Of a DNA stretch of 41,546 bases, positions 27,968 to 35,805 are shown in pieces. The stretch spans positions 1 to 41,546 of the forward strand of contig JABJMA010000051.1 of NCBI GenBank assembly GCA_018659605.1, read 5' to 3'. Origin of the DNA: Rickettsiales bacterium. Its GTDB lineage: Bacteria > Pseudomonadota > Alphaproteobacteria > Rickettsiales > JABIRX01. Below the pieces are notes generated by a model. The model saw only the letters and a program-made list of their open reading frames with translations. It searched no databases and was not told where the DNA came from. Position 1 is the first letter of the stretch, and every line of letters begins with the position of its first letter. The translations under genes and the position numbers were made by a program.

Positions 27968-28181
27968 ACGGGCGGGACAACACATATTCACCCAATTTTA
28001 TTTTTATTTATATTGCCCAATTGCATATTGGCTGTTGATACTTGTAGGGGTGGGATCTTCCCGCCTGCATAGCAAGAGAGATTTGAATCTCTGTTAAGAC
28101 AGATGAAAATATGGAGTTGCTTCAACGAAAAATGTAAGTTTGATTTTGGGACAATCAGGGGAAGGGCTTTCCCGACCCTAC
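27968..28181. repeat. Decayed GC-rich repeat block between the EamA gene and the ankyrin gene
   Basis: A half-site ATACGGGCGGGACAACACAT starts it. An AT-rich body (CACCCAATTTTATTTTTATT) leads to a variant hairpin at 28043-28066 (GTAGGGGTGGGATCTTCCCG plus CCTG). After about 90 bp resembling the 65-bp module comes a final inverse site around 28160-28181 (GGGCTTTCCCGACCCTAC). The copies are clearly decayed compared with those near 35 and 38 kb. The block spans the convergent junction. Confidence 0.8.
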
Positions 28182-28188
28182 ATATGAT

Positions 28189-28716
28189 TTAACAATCGCC
28201 TGCGATTAGGCCGGATCTATTTTGTTTTAAGGCGTATTTTAATGCAGTCTCACCATGAATCGATCTAATGTTTATATCAACTTTCTTCTTTAAGAGGAAA
28301 CGCACTGATTTCTCAAATCCTTGCCCTGATGCATAATGAATAGGTGCAAATCCAAGGCAGTCTATATTGTTATAATTATAATTTACCGTTTCTAATTGAT
28401 GCAAAGCTTCAAGAAAGTTTTTATCATTTACACAATCATAAAAGGTCATTGAAACGCGAGCTCCAAGTAAAACTAGATCACTTATAATATCGCGTCTTTT
28501 TATAGATATAGCATAATCGAGTGCAGTTTTATATGAGTTGTCACGCTTATTAATAATTTTGTAATTATTATTTACGATCTCAGTTACTTTTGCTAGGTTT
28601 CCTTTAATGACATAGCTATGAAACATTAGGTTAGTTTTATCAGAATCAACTTGCCTGCTTGTATCAGTTAGAGAGCGGACTGTTGCTTTGATTTTGTTTT
28701 TTATCTTTTGCCTCAT
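28189..28716 (-). CDS. Ankyrin-repeat protein
   Basis: A 175-residue protein with about four ankyrin-like repeats. The best are 'DNSYKTALDYAISIKRRDIISDLVLLGARV' (about 57-86), 'LGFAPIHYASGQGFEKSVRFLLKKKVDINIRS' (about 121-152) and 'IHGETALKYALKQNRSG' at the end. A basic N-terminus (MRQKIKNKIKATVRSLTD) precedes them. No signal peptide or membrane helix. The last repeat is short and ends LIAGDC ten bases from a decayed GC-rich element, so the C-terminus may have been trimmed. The start ATG overlaps the stop of the symporter gene (ATGA), giving translational coupling. Ankyrin proteins in this group are often host-directed effectors, but this one is only a candidate. Confidence 0.82.
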   Translation of the reverse strand: MRQKIKNKIKATVRSLTDTSRQVDSDKTNLMFHSYVIKGNLAKVTEIVNNNYKIINKRDNSYKTALDYAISIKRRDIISDLVLLGARVSMTFYDCVNDKNFLEALHQLETVNYNYNNIDCLGFAPIHYASGQGFEKSVRFLLKKKVDINIRSIHGETALKYALKQNRSGLIAGDC

Positions 28717-29966
28717 TTATTTTCTTCCCACTCTAAATCCACATTTAAATCATTAAATAAACGCTCATTTAATGTTCCTTCTGATTGATCTATTACAACT
28801 GATACAGCTAAATCTCCAGTTACATTCACTGTTGTTCTAACCATATCTAGAATACGGTCAACACCTGCAATAAGAGCAATGGCTTCTATAGGAAGGCCAA
28901 TAGCTGTAAAGACCATAGACATCATGATTAAGGCCACACCTGGAATGCCAGCGGCACCTATTGATGCAATTGTTGCAGTAAAAATAATAGTTACAAAATC
29001 CATGAACACTAGGTCTACCCCAACTAATCCTGCTACAAAAATTGAGCAAATACCTAGATATATAGCTGTACCATCCATATTAATAGTGGATCCAAGTGGT
29101 AGTACAAACTTAGCTGTACCTTTGGATACACCTAATTTCTCTTCGGCAACTTTCATAGTAATTGGCAAAGTTGCAGAGCTACTTGATGTTGAAAATGCCA
29201 TAATTTGTGCATCAGCAATTTTCTTGAAGAAAATTAAAGGATTTAACCTAGATAATAATCCAATAAATAGACTATATACTATCAGCATATGAAATATACA
29301 TGCGAAAATTACTACGACCACTACCATACCTAATGATGTTATTATTTCAGGTTCTTGAGTACCTACAACCCAGCCAATAAGTGCAAAAACACCATATGGT
29401 GCAAATTTCATAATTATGCTTGTAAGTGAATAAGTAACTTCAGCTGCAATGCTAAATGCTTCAGCAACTTTCTCGACCTTTTTTCCGGCCAGATTAACTG
29501 CTGTACCTAAAAATACTGCAAATACGATAATTTGTAAGACATTACCTTCGGCCATTGCCTGCACCGGATTAGTTGGCACCATATTAACAATCATAGAGGC
29601 TAAGGACACCTTTGCGGCATTACTAGATTCAGCATTACTATTAAATTCTAGGGTTGTCTGAACGCCAGCTGAGGGATCAAAAATAGTAGCTAAACATAAA
29701 GCAATTACAAGTGCTATAGCCGTGCTAAATAGATAGAGGATTATACTTTTAGTACCAATCCTACCTAAGGAATGAGTATGCTCCATAGAGGTAATAGCCG
29801 CTGATATCGAGAAAAAGATTAAAGGAATAACGATCATTTTAATCATATTCACAAAAATATCGCCAATAGGTTTAAGCATTGTTGCTTTATCCCCTATTAA
29901 ATAACCAAGCATTGCGCCTAATATCATTGCGATGAAAATTTTCTGCCAAAGATGAATTTTAGTCAT
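28713..29966 (-). CDS. Dicarboxylate/amino acid:cation symporter (DAACS family)
   Basis: A 417-residue secondary transporter with about eight membrane helices plus two re-entrant loops. The family hallmarks are present: AFSTSSSSATLPITMKVAEEKLG (the Ser-rich re-entrant hairpin HP1), NMDGTAIYLGI (TM7 motif), and AGIPGVALIMMSMVFTAIGLPIE (HP2 region), followed by VDRILDMVRTTVNVTGDLAVSVVI (TM8 with the substrate-binding Asp/Arg-Thr pattern). DAACS members take up glutamate, aspartate or C4-dicarboxylates. The Arg in TM8 (DMVRTTVNVTGD) suggests an acidic amino acid rather than a neutral one. It overlaps purA (ATGA at 29963-29966) and the ankyrin gene (28713-28716). Confidence 0.92.
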   Translation of the reverse strand: MTKIHLWQKIFIAMILGAMLGYLIGDKATMLKPIGDIFVNMIKMIVIPLIFFSISAAITSMEHTHSLGRIGTKSIILYLFSTAIALVIALCLATIFDPSAGVQTTLEFNSNAESSNAAKVSLASMIVNMVPTNPVQAMAEGNVLQIIVFAVFLGTAVNLAGKKVEKVAEAFSIAAEVTYSLTSIIMKFAPYGVFALIGWVVGTQEPEIITSLGMVVVVVIFACIFHMLIVYSLFIGLLSRLNPLIFFKKIADAQIMAFSTSSSSATLPITMKVAEEKLGVSKGTAKFVLPLGSTINMDGTAIYLGICSIFVAGLVGVDLVFMDFVTIIFTATIASIGAAGIPGVALIMMSMVFTAIGLPIEAIALIAGVDRILDMVRTTVNVTGDLAVSVVIDQSEGTLNERLFNDLNVDLEWEENK

Positions 29967-31279
29967 ATTACACTCTTTTGATTAAGTTGGTTATTATTAA
30001 AGAGATCCTTCAGGATAATGGTATCCTCTCTTTTTGGGCCTGTAGAAATAATGTCAATTGGAGTAGATAGAAAATTCTCAATATATTCAATAAATCTTTT
30101 TGCATTATGCGGTAAATTAGCGTAATCTTGGATACCAATGATCTCCTCATCCCAGCCATCAATAGTTTTATATTGTGGCTCTAATTTCTCTAATATGCTA
30201 TTATCGCTCGGAAGATAATTGATAGTCTCATCACCATTTTTATAATGCGTGCAGATATTTATTGTCTTCATACCACTTAGAACATCAATTTTAGTTAATG
30301 CTATGCTATTTATACCGCAAATTTTTATCATTTGCTTTAATTGCGCAAGATCAATCCATCCGCATCTACGCTCCCTTCCTGTGACAGTACCAAATTCATG
30401 ACCTTTGTGCTGCAAAGATTTGCCATTCTCATCATTTAGCTCTGTTGGTAGGGGGCCCTCGCCAACTCTTGTTGTGTAGGCTTTAATGACTCCCATACTA
30501 TATTGAGGAATCCCAAAGCCAAATCCTGAGCCTATTATAGCTTGAAGAGATACTGTATTAGAGGAGGTTACATAGGGATAGGTGCCATGATCAATATCTA
30601 GCATTACTCCTTGAGCTCCTTCATATAAGATTACTTTATTTTCATTATTAAACTCATCCAATACTTTCCATACAGGAGCTTGGAAGGATGTAACCAGATC
30701 TTTTATGCTGTCTAAGTCGCCAATTAGATTCTCTCTAGAAATCTCAATATTATGATATTCTAGAAATGGCCTATGAAATGCAATTATGTCATCAGCTTTT
30801 GTGTTAATTGTAGTAGGATTAGATAAGTCGCAAACTCTAATGGCACGTCGTGAAACTTTATCTGAATATGCCGGCCCAATACCTTTACCAGTTGTGCCTA
30901 TCTTTGAGCTCTTCCTAATATTCTCAGAAATACTATCTATGATCTGATGCACTGGTAGGATAAGACAAGCATTATCAGCTATAACAAGATTAGCCTTAGT
31001 GATCTCTACGCCAATTTCTTGTAATTTAGCAATCTCTTTTTTTAAATGAAATGGGTCAAGCACAACGCCATTTCCAATAATTGAAACTTTGTTTGGGCTA
31101 ATTATACTTGAAGGCAGTAGGTTTAATTTATACTCAATGTCATTAGCAATAATAGTATGTCCTGCATTATTACCACCCTGAAAGCGCACTACTACATCAG
31201 CATTTTGGGTTAGGTAATCAACAATTTTGCCTTTACCTTCGTCTCCCCATTGTAATCCAACTATAGATAAAATTGTCAT
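29963..31279 (-). CDS. purA: Adenylosuccinate synthetase
   Basis: A 438-residue GTP-dependent enzyme joining IMP and aspartate, the first step from IMP to AMP. I take the start at 31279 (MTILSIVGLQWGDEGKGK), two bases after the coxC stop. An in-frame upstream TTG/ATG-like start at 31294 would overlap coxC and add five residues not seen in the family. Catalytic Asp13 and His41 lie in GDEGKGK and GGNNAGHTI. Further blocks are IGTTGKGIGPAYSDKVSR, EGAQGVMLDIDHGTYPYVTSSN and VTGRERRCGWID. Having purA separates this organism from Rickettsia species that import purine nucleotides. It is in an apparent coxC-purA-symporter-ankyrin operon. Confidence 0.95.
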   Translation of the reverse strand: MTILSIVGLQWGDEGKGKIVDYLTQNADVVVRFQGGNNAGHTIIANDIEYKLNLLPSSIISPNKVSIIGNGVVLDPFHLKKEIAKLQEIGVEITKANLVIADNACLILPVHQIIDSISENIRKSSKIGTTGKGIGPAYSDKVSRRAIRVCDLSNPTTINTKADDIIAFHRPFLEYHNIEISRENLIGDLDSIKDLVTSFQAPVWKVLDEFNNENKVILYEGAQGVMLDIDHGTYPYVTSSNTVSLQAIIGSGFGFGIPQYSMGVIKAYTTRVGEGPLPTELNDENGKSLQHKGHEFGTVTGRERRCGWIDLAQLKQMIKICGINSIALTKIDVLSGMKTINICTHYKNGDETINYLPSDNSILEKLEPQYKTIDGWDEEIIGIQDYANLPHNAKRFIEYIENFLSTPIDIISTGPKREDTIILKDLFNNNQLNQKSVI

Positions 31280-31281
31280 AA

Positions 31282-32121
31282 TTAAGATCCACAAATATAT
31301 ACAAAGCTAAATAAAAATAGCCATACAACGTCAACAAAATGCCAATACCAAGCGGCGAACTCAAAGCCTAAATGTGCTTCTGGTGAGAATTGCCCTTTCT
31401 TAGCACGAAAAAAACACACTAGTAAGAATAATGTTCCGATTAACACGTGAAATCCATGAAAGCCTGTAGCCATATAAAAGTTTGCCCCATAGACCGAATC
31501 TGTGAAGTTAAAGTTCTCATGTAGCGCATGATTATATTCATAGATTTGGAATCCAGTAAAAATGATTCCTAGCATTACAGTAATCCCTAGTGCCAAGACT
31601 AAATCCTTTTGGTTCTTATGTATTAAAGAGTAGTGGGCCCACGTTACGGTTGTGCCAGATAGTAACAAAATTAGTGTGTTTAAAAACGGCACATCCCAAG
31701 GATCTAGAACCTTTATAGCTTCTGGAGGCCACACGCCAGCCTTAATTGGCCAATTTCCATCTAGTATATCAACAGGAAACATGCTGGCATGAAAATAAGA
31801 AAAGAAAAAAGCAAAAAAGAACATAACTTCTGACAGAATAAACAATGCCATTCCTATTCTTAGGCCTTTTTTGACATTAGGAGTATGAGCTTTGTCAATT
31901 TTACCTTCTTTTATAACGTCTCTCCACCATAAATATGCTGTAGATACGGTTAGCAATAGGCCTGCAGACAAAGCCCAGAGACCAGAAGGATTGCTATGCA
32001 TGGACAAAACTGCTCCAAATAAAGTGCAAAATACTGCGGCGGATGCAACTAATGGCCATGGGCTCGGGTTGACTAAATGATAGTCATGCTTAACGTAGGA
32101 ATCTATATTTTGAATTAACAT
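31282..32121 (-). CDS. ctaE: Cytochrome c oxidase subunit III
   Basis: A 279-residue polytopic membrane subunit of aa3-type cytochrome c oxidase. The family blocks are YHLVNPSPWPLVASAAVF (first TM), 'LSEVMFFFAFFFSYFHASMFP', 'WPPEAIKVLDPWDVPFLNTLILLLSGTTVTWAHYSLIHKNQKDLVLAL', and 'YGANFYMATGFHGFHVLIGTLFLLVCFFRAKKGQFSPEAHLGFEFAAWYWHFVDVVWLFLFSFVYI'. Seven helices are visible. It precedes purA by two bases and lies 154 nt from the NDUFA9-like gene upstream, with cox11 further up. Subunits I and II are not in the window. Confidence 0.96.
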   Translation of the reverse strand: MLIQNIDSYVKHDYHLVNPSPWPLVASAAVFCTLFGAVLSMHSNPSGLWALSAGLLLTVSTAYLWWRDVIKEGKIDKAHTPNVKKGLRIGMALFILSEVMFFFAFFFSYFHASMFPVDILDGNWPIKAGVWPPEAIKVLDPWDVPFLNTLILLLSGTTVTWAHYSLIHKNQKDLVLALGITVMLGIIFTGFQIYEYNHALHENFNFTDSVYGANFYMATGFHGFHVLIGTLFLLVCFFRAKKGQFSPEAHLGFEFAAWYWHFVDVVWLFLFSFVYICGS

Positions 32122-32275
32122 TCTTTACTAATTTACAGTTCAATTTGTACTAATGCTGCCTAATCATATCAGGCAATCTACGAATATAAAATAATTCTTC
32201 ATAGATCTCAAGCCTTTAATTCGTTGTAATAATATTAGGATATAATCAATCCAGATCAAATTAGGTAATAATTAA

Positions 32276-33220
32276 TTAGGAATTATGATAAGAAGGGTTT
32301 TGATGCCTCGTTAACAGTTCCGGCAATAGATCATCTAATGATTGTGGTTGTACGGATAGATCGTAGAATGTAGCGGAGTTACTTTGTGTTACATTATCTG
32401 CCATCAGCATCTTCACTTGGTCAGAGGTAAGTTTTGGGTTAGGAAACCTGCCAAGTATGTTTCCTAGTAATAGTGATAATTTTAGGGGAATGCTAACCAA
32501 TAGGCGCTTCTGCTGTAGAATATCCAGAATCATCTCGGTCATTTTGCGCATGGTATAGATATTTGGCCCTCCAATTTCATAGATCCTTTCATTATACTTA
32601 TCAGTTTGAACTATTTTCGCTATAGCTCGAGCAATATCATGCACATAAACTGGCTGAAACTTCGTCCTCCCACCTAATAAAAGAGGAATGATAGGGGATA
32701 TAGCTGATATATTAGCAAATTGATTGATAAAGTGATCTTCATGGCCGAACATAACGCTTGGTCTTAATATTACGTGATTGTCAAAATTCTCCTTTATAGC
32801 ATTTTCTCCAGATAATTTTGTTGCAGCGTAAAGAGAATACTCATTTAGCCCAACTCCTAAAGCTGAAATATGGATTAATTGTAGCAATTGATGCTTCTTA
32901 GCAAGTTGTGCCAGTAGCTCTGGAAATTGCGCGTGTAGCTTTGCAAATTCACCAATATGACGCTCAAATAAACAACCTATTAAATTTATTAAAATATCTG
33001 ATTGCTGAACAATTGATTCAACGAATTGGCTATCTGTTACATCACCTTGAATAATATTTAGCTGCCCTAATGACAAGCCTACTTTAAGATCTGCAGCTTT
33101 TTCCTGGTTTCGAGTTACGACGTTAATTCTACATCCAAGATCGGCCAATTCTTTTACAACATAACGGCCAAGAAACCCTGTTCCGCCAAAGATAGTAATG
33201 GTTTTATTCCTAATAATCAT
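32276..33220 (-). CDS. NDUFA9-like NAD(P)-binding protein (atypical SDR)
   Basis: A 314-residue extended/atypical short-chain dehydrogenase of the complex-I-associated NDUFA9 type. The cofactor motif GGTGFLG is at 12-18. Next come a basic NAD(P)-discrimination area (VVTRNQEKAADLK), a DVTDSQFVESIVQQSDILINLIG block, HISALGVGLNEYSLYAATKLSGENAIK (Tyr-X3-Lys-like) and VILRPSVMFGHEDHFINQFA. Alphaproteobacterial homologues are often encoded by respiratory genes and may bind NADPH or quinone. The gene is 11 nt downstream of cox11, which supports a respiratory link. Whether it is part of complex I here is unknown. Confidence 0.88.
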   Translation of the reverse strand: MIIRNKTITIFGGTGFLGRYVVKELADLGCRINVVTRNQEKAADLKVGLSLGQLNIIQGDVTDSQFVESIVQQSDILINLIGCLFERHIGEFAKLHAQFPELLAQLAKKHQLLQLIHISALGVGLNEYSLYAATKLSGENAIKENFDNHVILRPSVMFGHEDHFINQFANISAISPIIPLLLGGRTKFQPVYVHDIARAIAKIVQTDKYNERIYEIGGPNIYTMRKMTEMILDILQQKRLLVSIPLKLSLLLGNILGRFPNPKLTSDQVKMLMADNVTQSNSATFYDLSVQPQSLDDLLPELLTRHQNPSYHNS

Positions 33221-33231
33221 TTTATGAAACT

Positions 33232-33747
33232 TTAATGCTGAGGAATCACGCTATATGAAAGTGTAATTTTATCAATATTTTTTAAAAAGGGATCTTGCTC
33301 AATTGCTGAATCCAGATAAAAACTTACTGGTAATTGCTGAGTGCTATTGGCCGGGAATATTAGCTCTTCATAACAGAAACATTCAACTTTGTTAAAATAT
33401 TTTGCAGCCTTTATCGGCAGGACATTATATAAGGATATAACAGTAACTTCCTGATCGGAAATATTGTTAAACTCAAAAATTGCTAAATTGTTCTTACCAG
33501 TTTTTGTGACAAGATTCTTGGAAAGGGCTTTAAAGTTCCATTTTGGATCCTTGGGAGTGTCTATATTGAAGGTCACAATATATTCTTTGGTGCCAATGAT
33601 TTGCGCCGCAGATTCGCGTGCTGTACCTGAGTATCCCGTGACTTTACAAAATAAATTATACAATGGCACTGATGCAATAACCAAGCATATCATTGCGAAG
33701 ATTATTGAGAGCAAATATATAACGGTTTTATTAGTGGAAGTTATCAT
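33232..33747 (-). CDS. ctaG: Cytochrome c oxidase assembly protein Cox11/CtaG
   Basis: A 171-residue copper-delivery protein for the CuB site of cytochrome c oxidase. An N-terminal membrane anchor (about 8-30) is followed by YNLFCKVTGYSGTA with the conserved Cys34. The copper-binding CFCYEE motif lies at 123-128, followed by 'L.FPANSTQQLPVSFYLD', the usual 'PGE...MPV.F.iDP' element in altered form. It lies upstream of the NDUFA9-like and coxC genes on the same strand, forming a respiratory cluster. Confidence 0.92.
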   Translation of the reverse strand: MITSTNKTVIYLLSIIFAMICLVIASVPLYNLFCKVTGYSGTARESAAQIIGTKEYIVTFNIDTPKDPKWNFKALSKNLVTKTGKNNLAIFEFNNISDQEVTVISLYNVLPIKAAKYFNKVECFCYEELIFPANSTQQLPVSFYLDSAIEQDPFLKNIDKITLSYSVIPQH

Positions 33748-33780
33748 AAAGAATATTTTTTAGCTACATATTCACTGAGG

Positions 33781-34242
33781 TTAAAAAAAGTCCCAAAATG
33801 AAACATTCTCAATATTGAGATCAAAAGCATCACCTGAGTTATTATAGCATGATCCATGCCCTCCTTTCTCAAATCTTCTAGCTGAATTTTGGAGGATAAA
33901 GCAGTCTATAATCTCGCCAGATGGCTTGGAAACTAGTCTAACAAATGAATAGTCATAACCCTCCCTACCGTTGTTGGGTAGATTTATGAAACTGGCAATA
34001 TTCATATTTTTTATCTGCTTTGGCGATAATAGCTTGCCATTTATATATTCATTTTTCAGCGATTTACCAGAAATGGTAACCTTATTATCTGATATAGTAT
34101 AATTCATATTAATCATTTCACCGCTATAGCGTGAAATTGCATACATATTGCCGACAACATATCTCCCGCAGGAAATTTGCAATAAAGTAAATAGTATTAA
34201 TAGTAATTTTTTAAAGGAGCTATAATGTTGTTGACTAAACAT
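33781..34242 (-). CDS. Putative small lipoprotein or secreted protein, unrecognised
   Basis: A 153-residue protein with a basic N-terminus, a hydrophobic core (LLLILFTLL) and a possible but non-ideal lipobox LQISC, giving Cys25 as the candidate acylated residue. The mature part has no family I recognise. Two later cysteines (in IIDCFILQ and HGSCYNNSG) could pair. It ends NVSFWDFF. It is divergent from the IalB-like gene across 45 nt and lies just upstream of cox11 (33 nt). Export is probable; lipidation is uncertain because position -3 is Gln. Confidence 0.6.
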   Translation of the reverse strand: MFSQQHYSSFKKLLLILFTLLQISCGRYVVGNMYAISRYSGEMINMNYTISDNKVTISGKSLKNEYINGKLLSPKQIKNMNIASFINLPNNGREGYDYSFVRLVSKPSGEIIDCFILQNSARRFEKGGHGSCYNNSGDAFDLNIENVSFWDFF

Positions 34243-34287
34243 TTTTGATAAGAATTAATAACGTTGAATTTTAATAAAGAGTAAAAA

Positions 34288-34788
34288 ATGATCAATAAAT
34301 TTTATACAATATTTTTATTTACCTTATATCTTTTATGTTCCTCAAATACATATGGGCAGAAACTAGACAAATCTTTTGGCGACTGGAATGTTTTGACTAC
34401 AATAGTGGATTCAAAGAAAATATGTTATATAGCATCCTTGCCGGTTAAGCAAGCAGGAAGTGCCAAAGATACTACCAATGCATATTTCTTGGTCAGCCTA
34501 TTTCCTGAGAGATCACCTGAGGTGAGCTATTCCCCAGGTTTTGATATAAAGATAGATAGCAAAGTTAAGGTAGATATTGATGGATTAGATTTGTATTTAA
34601 CAAAAATTGCTGAGCAAGTTGTTTGGGCTGGAAACTCTGATCAAGATAGTAAGGTGGTATTGGAGCTTAAAAAAGGTATAAAACTAAAAGTTTTGGCCCC
34701 AGATAACAAGGGAACTTATTCTTTAGACAGCTTTTCTTTAAAGGGCTTTACAGCAGCATATAATCACATGCTAACATTGTGTAAGTAG
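34288..34788 (+). CDS. Invasion-associated locus B (IalB) family protein
   Basis: A 166-residue exported protein. The signal peptide runs to about residue 23 (...CSSNTYG), then QKLDKSFGDWNVLTT, the IalB 'fGdW.v' block. This is followed by KKICYIASLPVKQ (Cys near residue 50) and a final Cys in LTLCK, the disulfide pair typical of the family. IalB was first linked to erythrocyte invasion in Bartonella, but the family is widespread in alphaproteobacteria, including free-living ones, so an invasion role is not implied. It is divergent from the small lipoprotein gene and ends in a junction full of repeats. Confidence 0.82.
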   Translation: MINKFYTIFLFTLYLLCSSNTYGQKLDKSFGDWNVLTTIVDSKKICYIASLPVKQAGSAKDTTNAYFLVSLFPERSPEVSYSPGFDIKIDSKVKVDIDGLDLYLTKIAEQVVWAGNSDQDSKVVLELKKGIKLKVLAPDNKGTYSLDSFSLKGFTAAYNHMLTLCK

Positions 34789-34915
34789 TAAATTTTGCGC
34801 AAAGGCGGGGTCCTCCCGCCCGCCATTAACCAATTCGATATTTCAAGTTGGGAGGAATAAAAACATATATTCGCCTAATTTCATAATCTATATTTTATAA
34901 TCGATATTGAAACTT

Positions 34916-35067
34916 GTAGGGGCGGGGTCCTCCCGCCCGTGATTAACCGAATTCGATGCATTTTGGTAGGGTATGATATTACAGCAACGGTATATTTTCA
35001 ACTAATAGAAATCACTCTCATTACCGGTCCCGCATGTTGCGGGCGGGCGGGAGGACCCCGCCCCTAC
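34916..35067. mobile_element. 152-bp MITE-like unit with perfect 24-bp terminal inverted repeats
   Basis: It begins with the forward hairpin and ends with its exact inverse; the interior carries the 100-bp module beginning TGATTAACC. It has no coding capacity. The same unit recurs at 38523-38673 and, with a decayed right end, from 38780. I see no target-site duplication that I trust. Confidence 0.65.
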
Positions 35068-35174
35068 GGGGTAATCATCTCATGCCCAATATTAACATTC
35101 CTGTACGTTCCGGGCGGGGAATCACATATTCACCCAATTTTATAATCCGTATTTTATACTGGATATTAAAACTT

Positions 35175-35311
35175 GTAGGGGCGGGGTCCTCCCGCCCGCA
35201 TAACAAGTAAGATTTAATTTATGTTAGGACGGATTAGCATTTGGGTTTACGTCTACGAAAAATGCATGTTTTACATCGGGTCAATCACGGGCGGGAGGAC
35301 CCCGCCCCTAC
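35175..35311. mobile_element. 137-bp MITE-like unit with perfect 24-bp terminal inverted repeats
   Basis: Same termini as the 152-bp unit but a different interior: the 65-bp module containing TTTGGGTTTACGTCTACGAA. An inverted relative is in the petC flank (about 25335-25444). The right terminus supplies the TAG stop of the smr gene (complement of 35308-35310). Confidence 0.65.
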
Positions 35312-35673
35312 GTATTTTTGTTCAGACTTACCAATAAAGCGCCTTCATTATTTTTATGATATGAGAATGATTTTATATATTTAGCAATTTTTGAATGTTC
35401 TAGCCATCTAGGCACTTCTTTATATAAAATCCCGGTTTTCTGACTGTTTTTGATATTAGTTCCTGTAATTACCACCATTTGCTTTATTCTCATGCTGCAA
35501 GCATTTTTTATAGCGGAATGCAAAGCTTCAAAAGCTTCTGATTCAGTATAACAATGCAAATCAAGTACTAAATCTATAATATCCTCTTGCTCAGAATTAT
35601 CTTTTCCGTCTGGATCCTCAATTCTTATTTCTCCTTTGGTATATTGCTGCCATATATCATCATTATTTGCCAT
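35308..35673 (-). CDS. Smr-domain protein (small MutS-related)
   Basis: A 121-residue protein consisting of an acidic N-terminal stretch and one Smr domain, a possible DNA/RNA endonuclease fold. Motif 1 is LDLHCYTESEAFEAL (37-51), with His40 kept and Cys where Gly is usual. Motif 2 is VVITGTNIKNSQKTGILYKEVPRWL (67-91), in which the expected GKG is GTN. The C-terminal 'HGG.GA' motif appears as HKNNEGALLVSL. So key glycines are altered, and catalytic competence is doubtful. It is shorter than typical alphaproteobacterial Smr proteins. The stop codon lies in the GC-rich element and the final residues (NKNT) may be repeat-derived. Confidence 0.8.
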   Translation of the reverse strand: MANNDDIWQQYTKGEIRIEDPDGKDNSEQEDIIDLVLDLHCYTESEAFEALHSAIKNACSMRIKQMVVITGTNIKNSQKTGILYKEVPRWLEHSKIAKYIKSFSYHKNNEGALLVSLNKNT

Positions 35674-35775
35674 AAAGAGTCTTGCTTAAATTTTTAGTTT
35701 ATATATTTTGCATGCCCAAATAGGAACTATAAAAGCATATGCAGGTTTATATAGCTCGTAACCTGAGATCTTATA

Positions 35776-35791
35776 TATAGCAAATAATTAT
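35776..35791 (+). promoter_or_regulatory. ilvE: 16-nt leader sequence identical to that upstream of glmM
   Basis: TATAGCAAATAATTAT, about 15 nt before the ilvE start. See the glmM copy at 14868-14883. The flanks are similar too (both are followed by an A-T-A-rich run). Confidence 0.3.
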
Positions 35792-35805
35792 AATAATGAC
35801 TTAAT

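Larger units (their letters stand above)
34804..35311. repeat. Long GC-rich palindromic repeat block between the IalB-like and smr genes
   Basis: It fills nearly the whole 519-nt gap; no coding frame is supported. It contains a truncated hairpin (34804-34822), perfect forward hairpins at 34916-34939 and 35175-35198, and perfect reverse ones at 35044-35067 and 35288-35311. AT-rich bodies, a 100-bp internal module (GATTAACC...ATTACCGGTCCCG) and the 65-bp module near 35215-35283 separate them. The last hairpin overlaps the stop codon of the smr gene. Confidence 0.92.

Noticed and set aside
31280-31294. Upstream start of purA at 31294
   Set aside because: It would overlap coxC and add residues outside the family; the Met at 31279 gives the canonical N-terminus.
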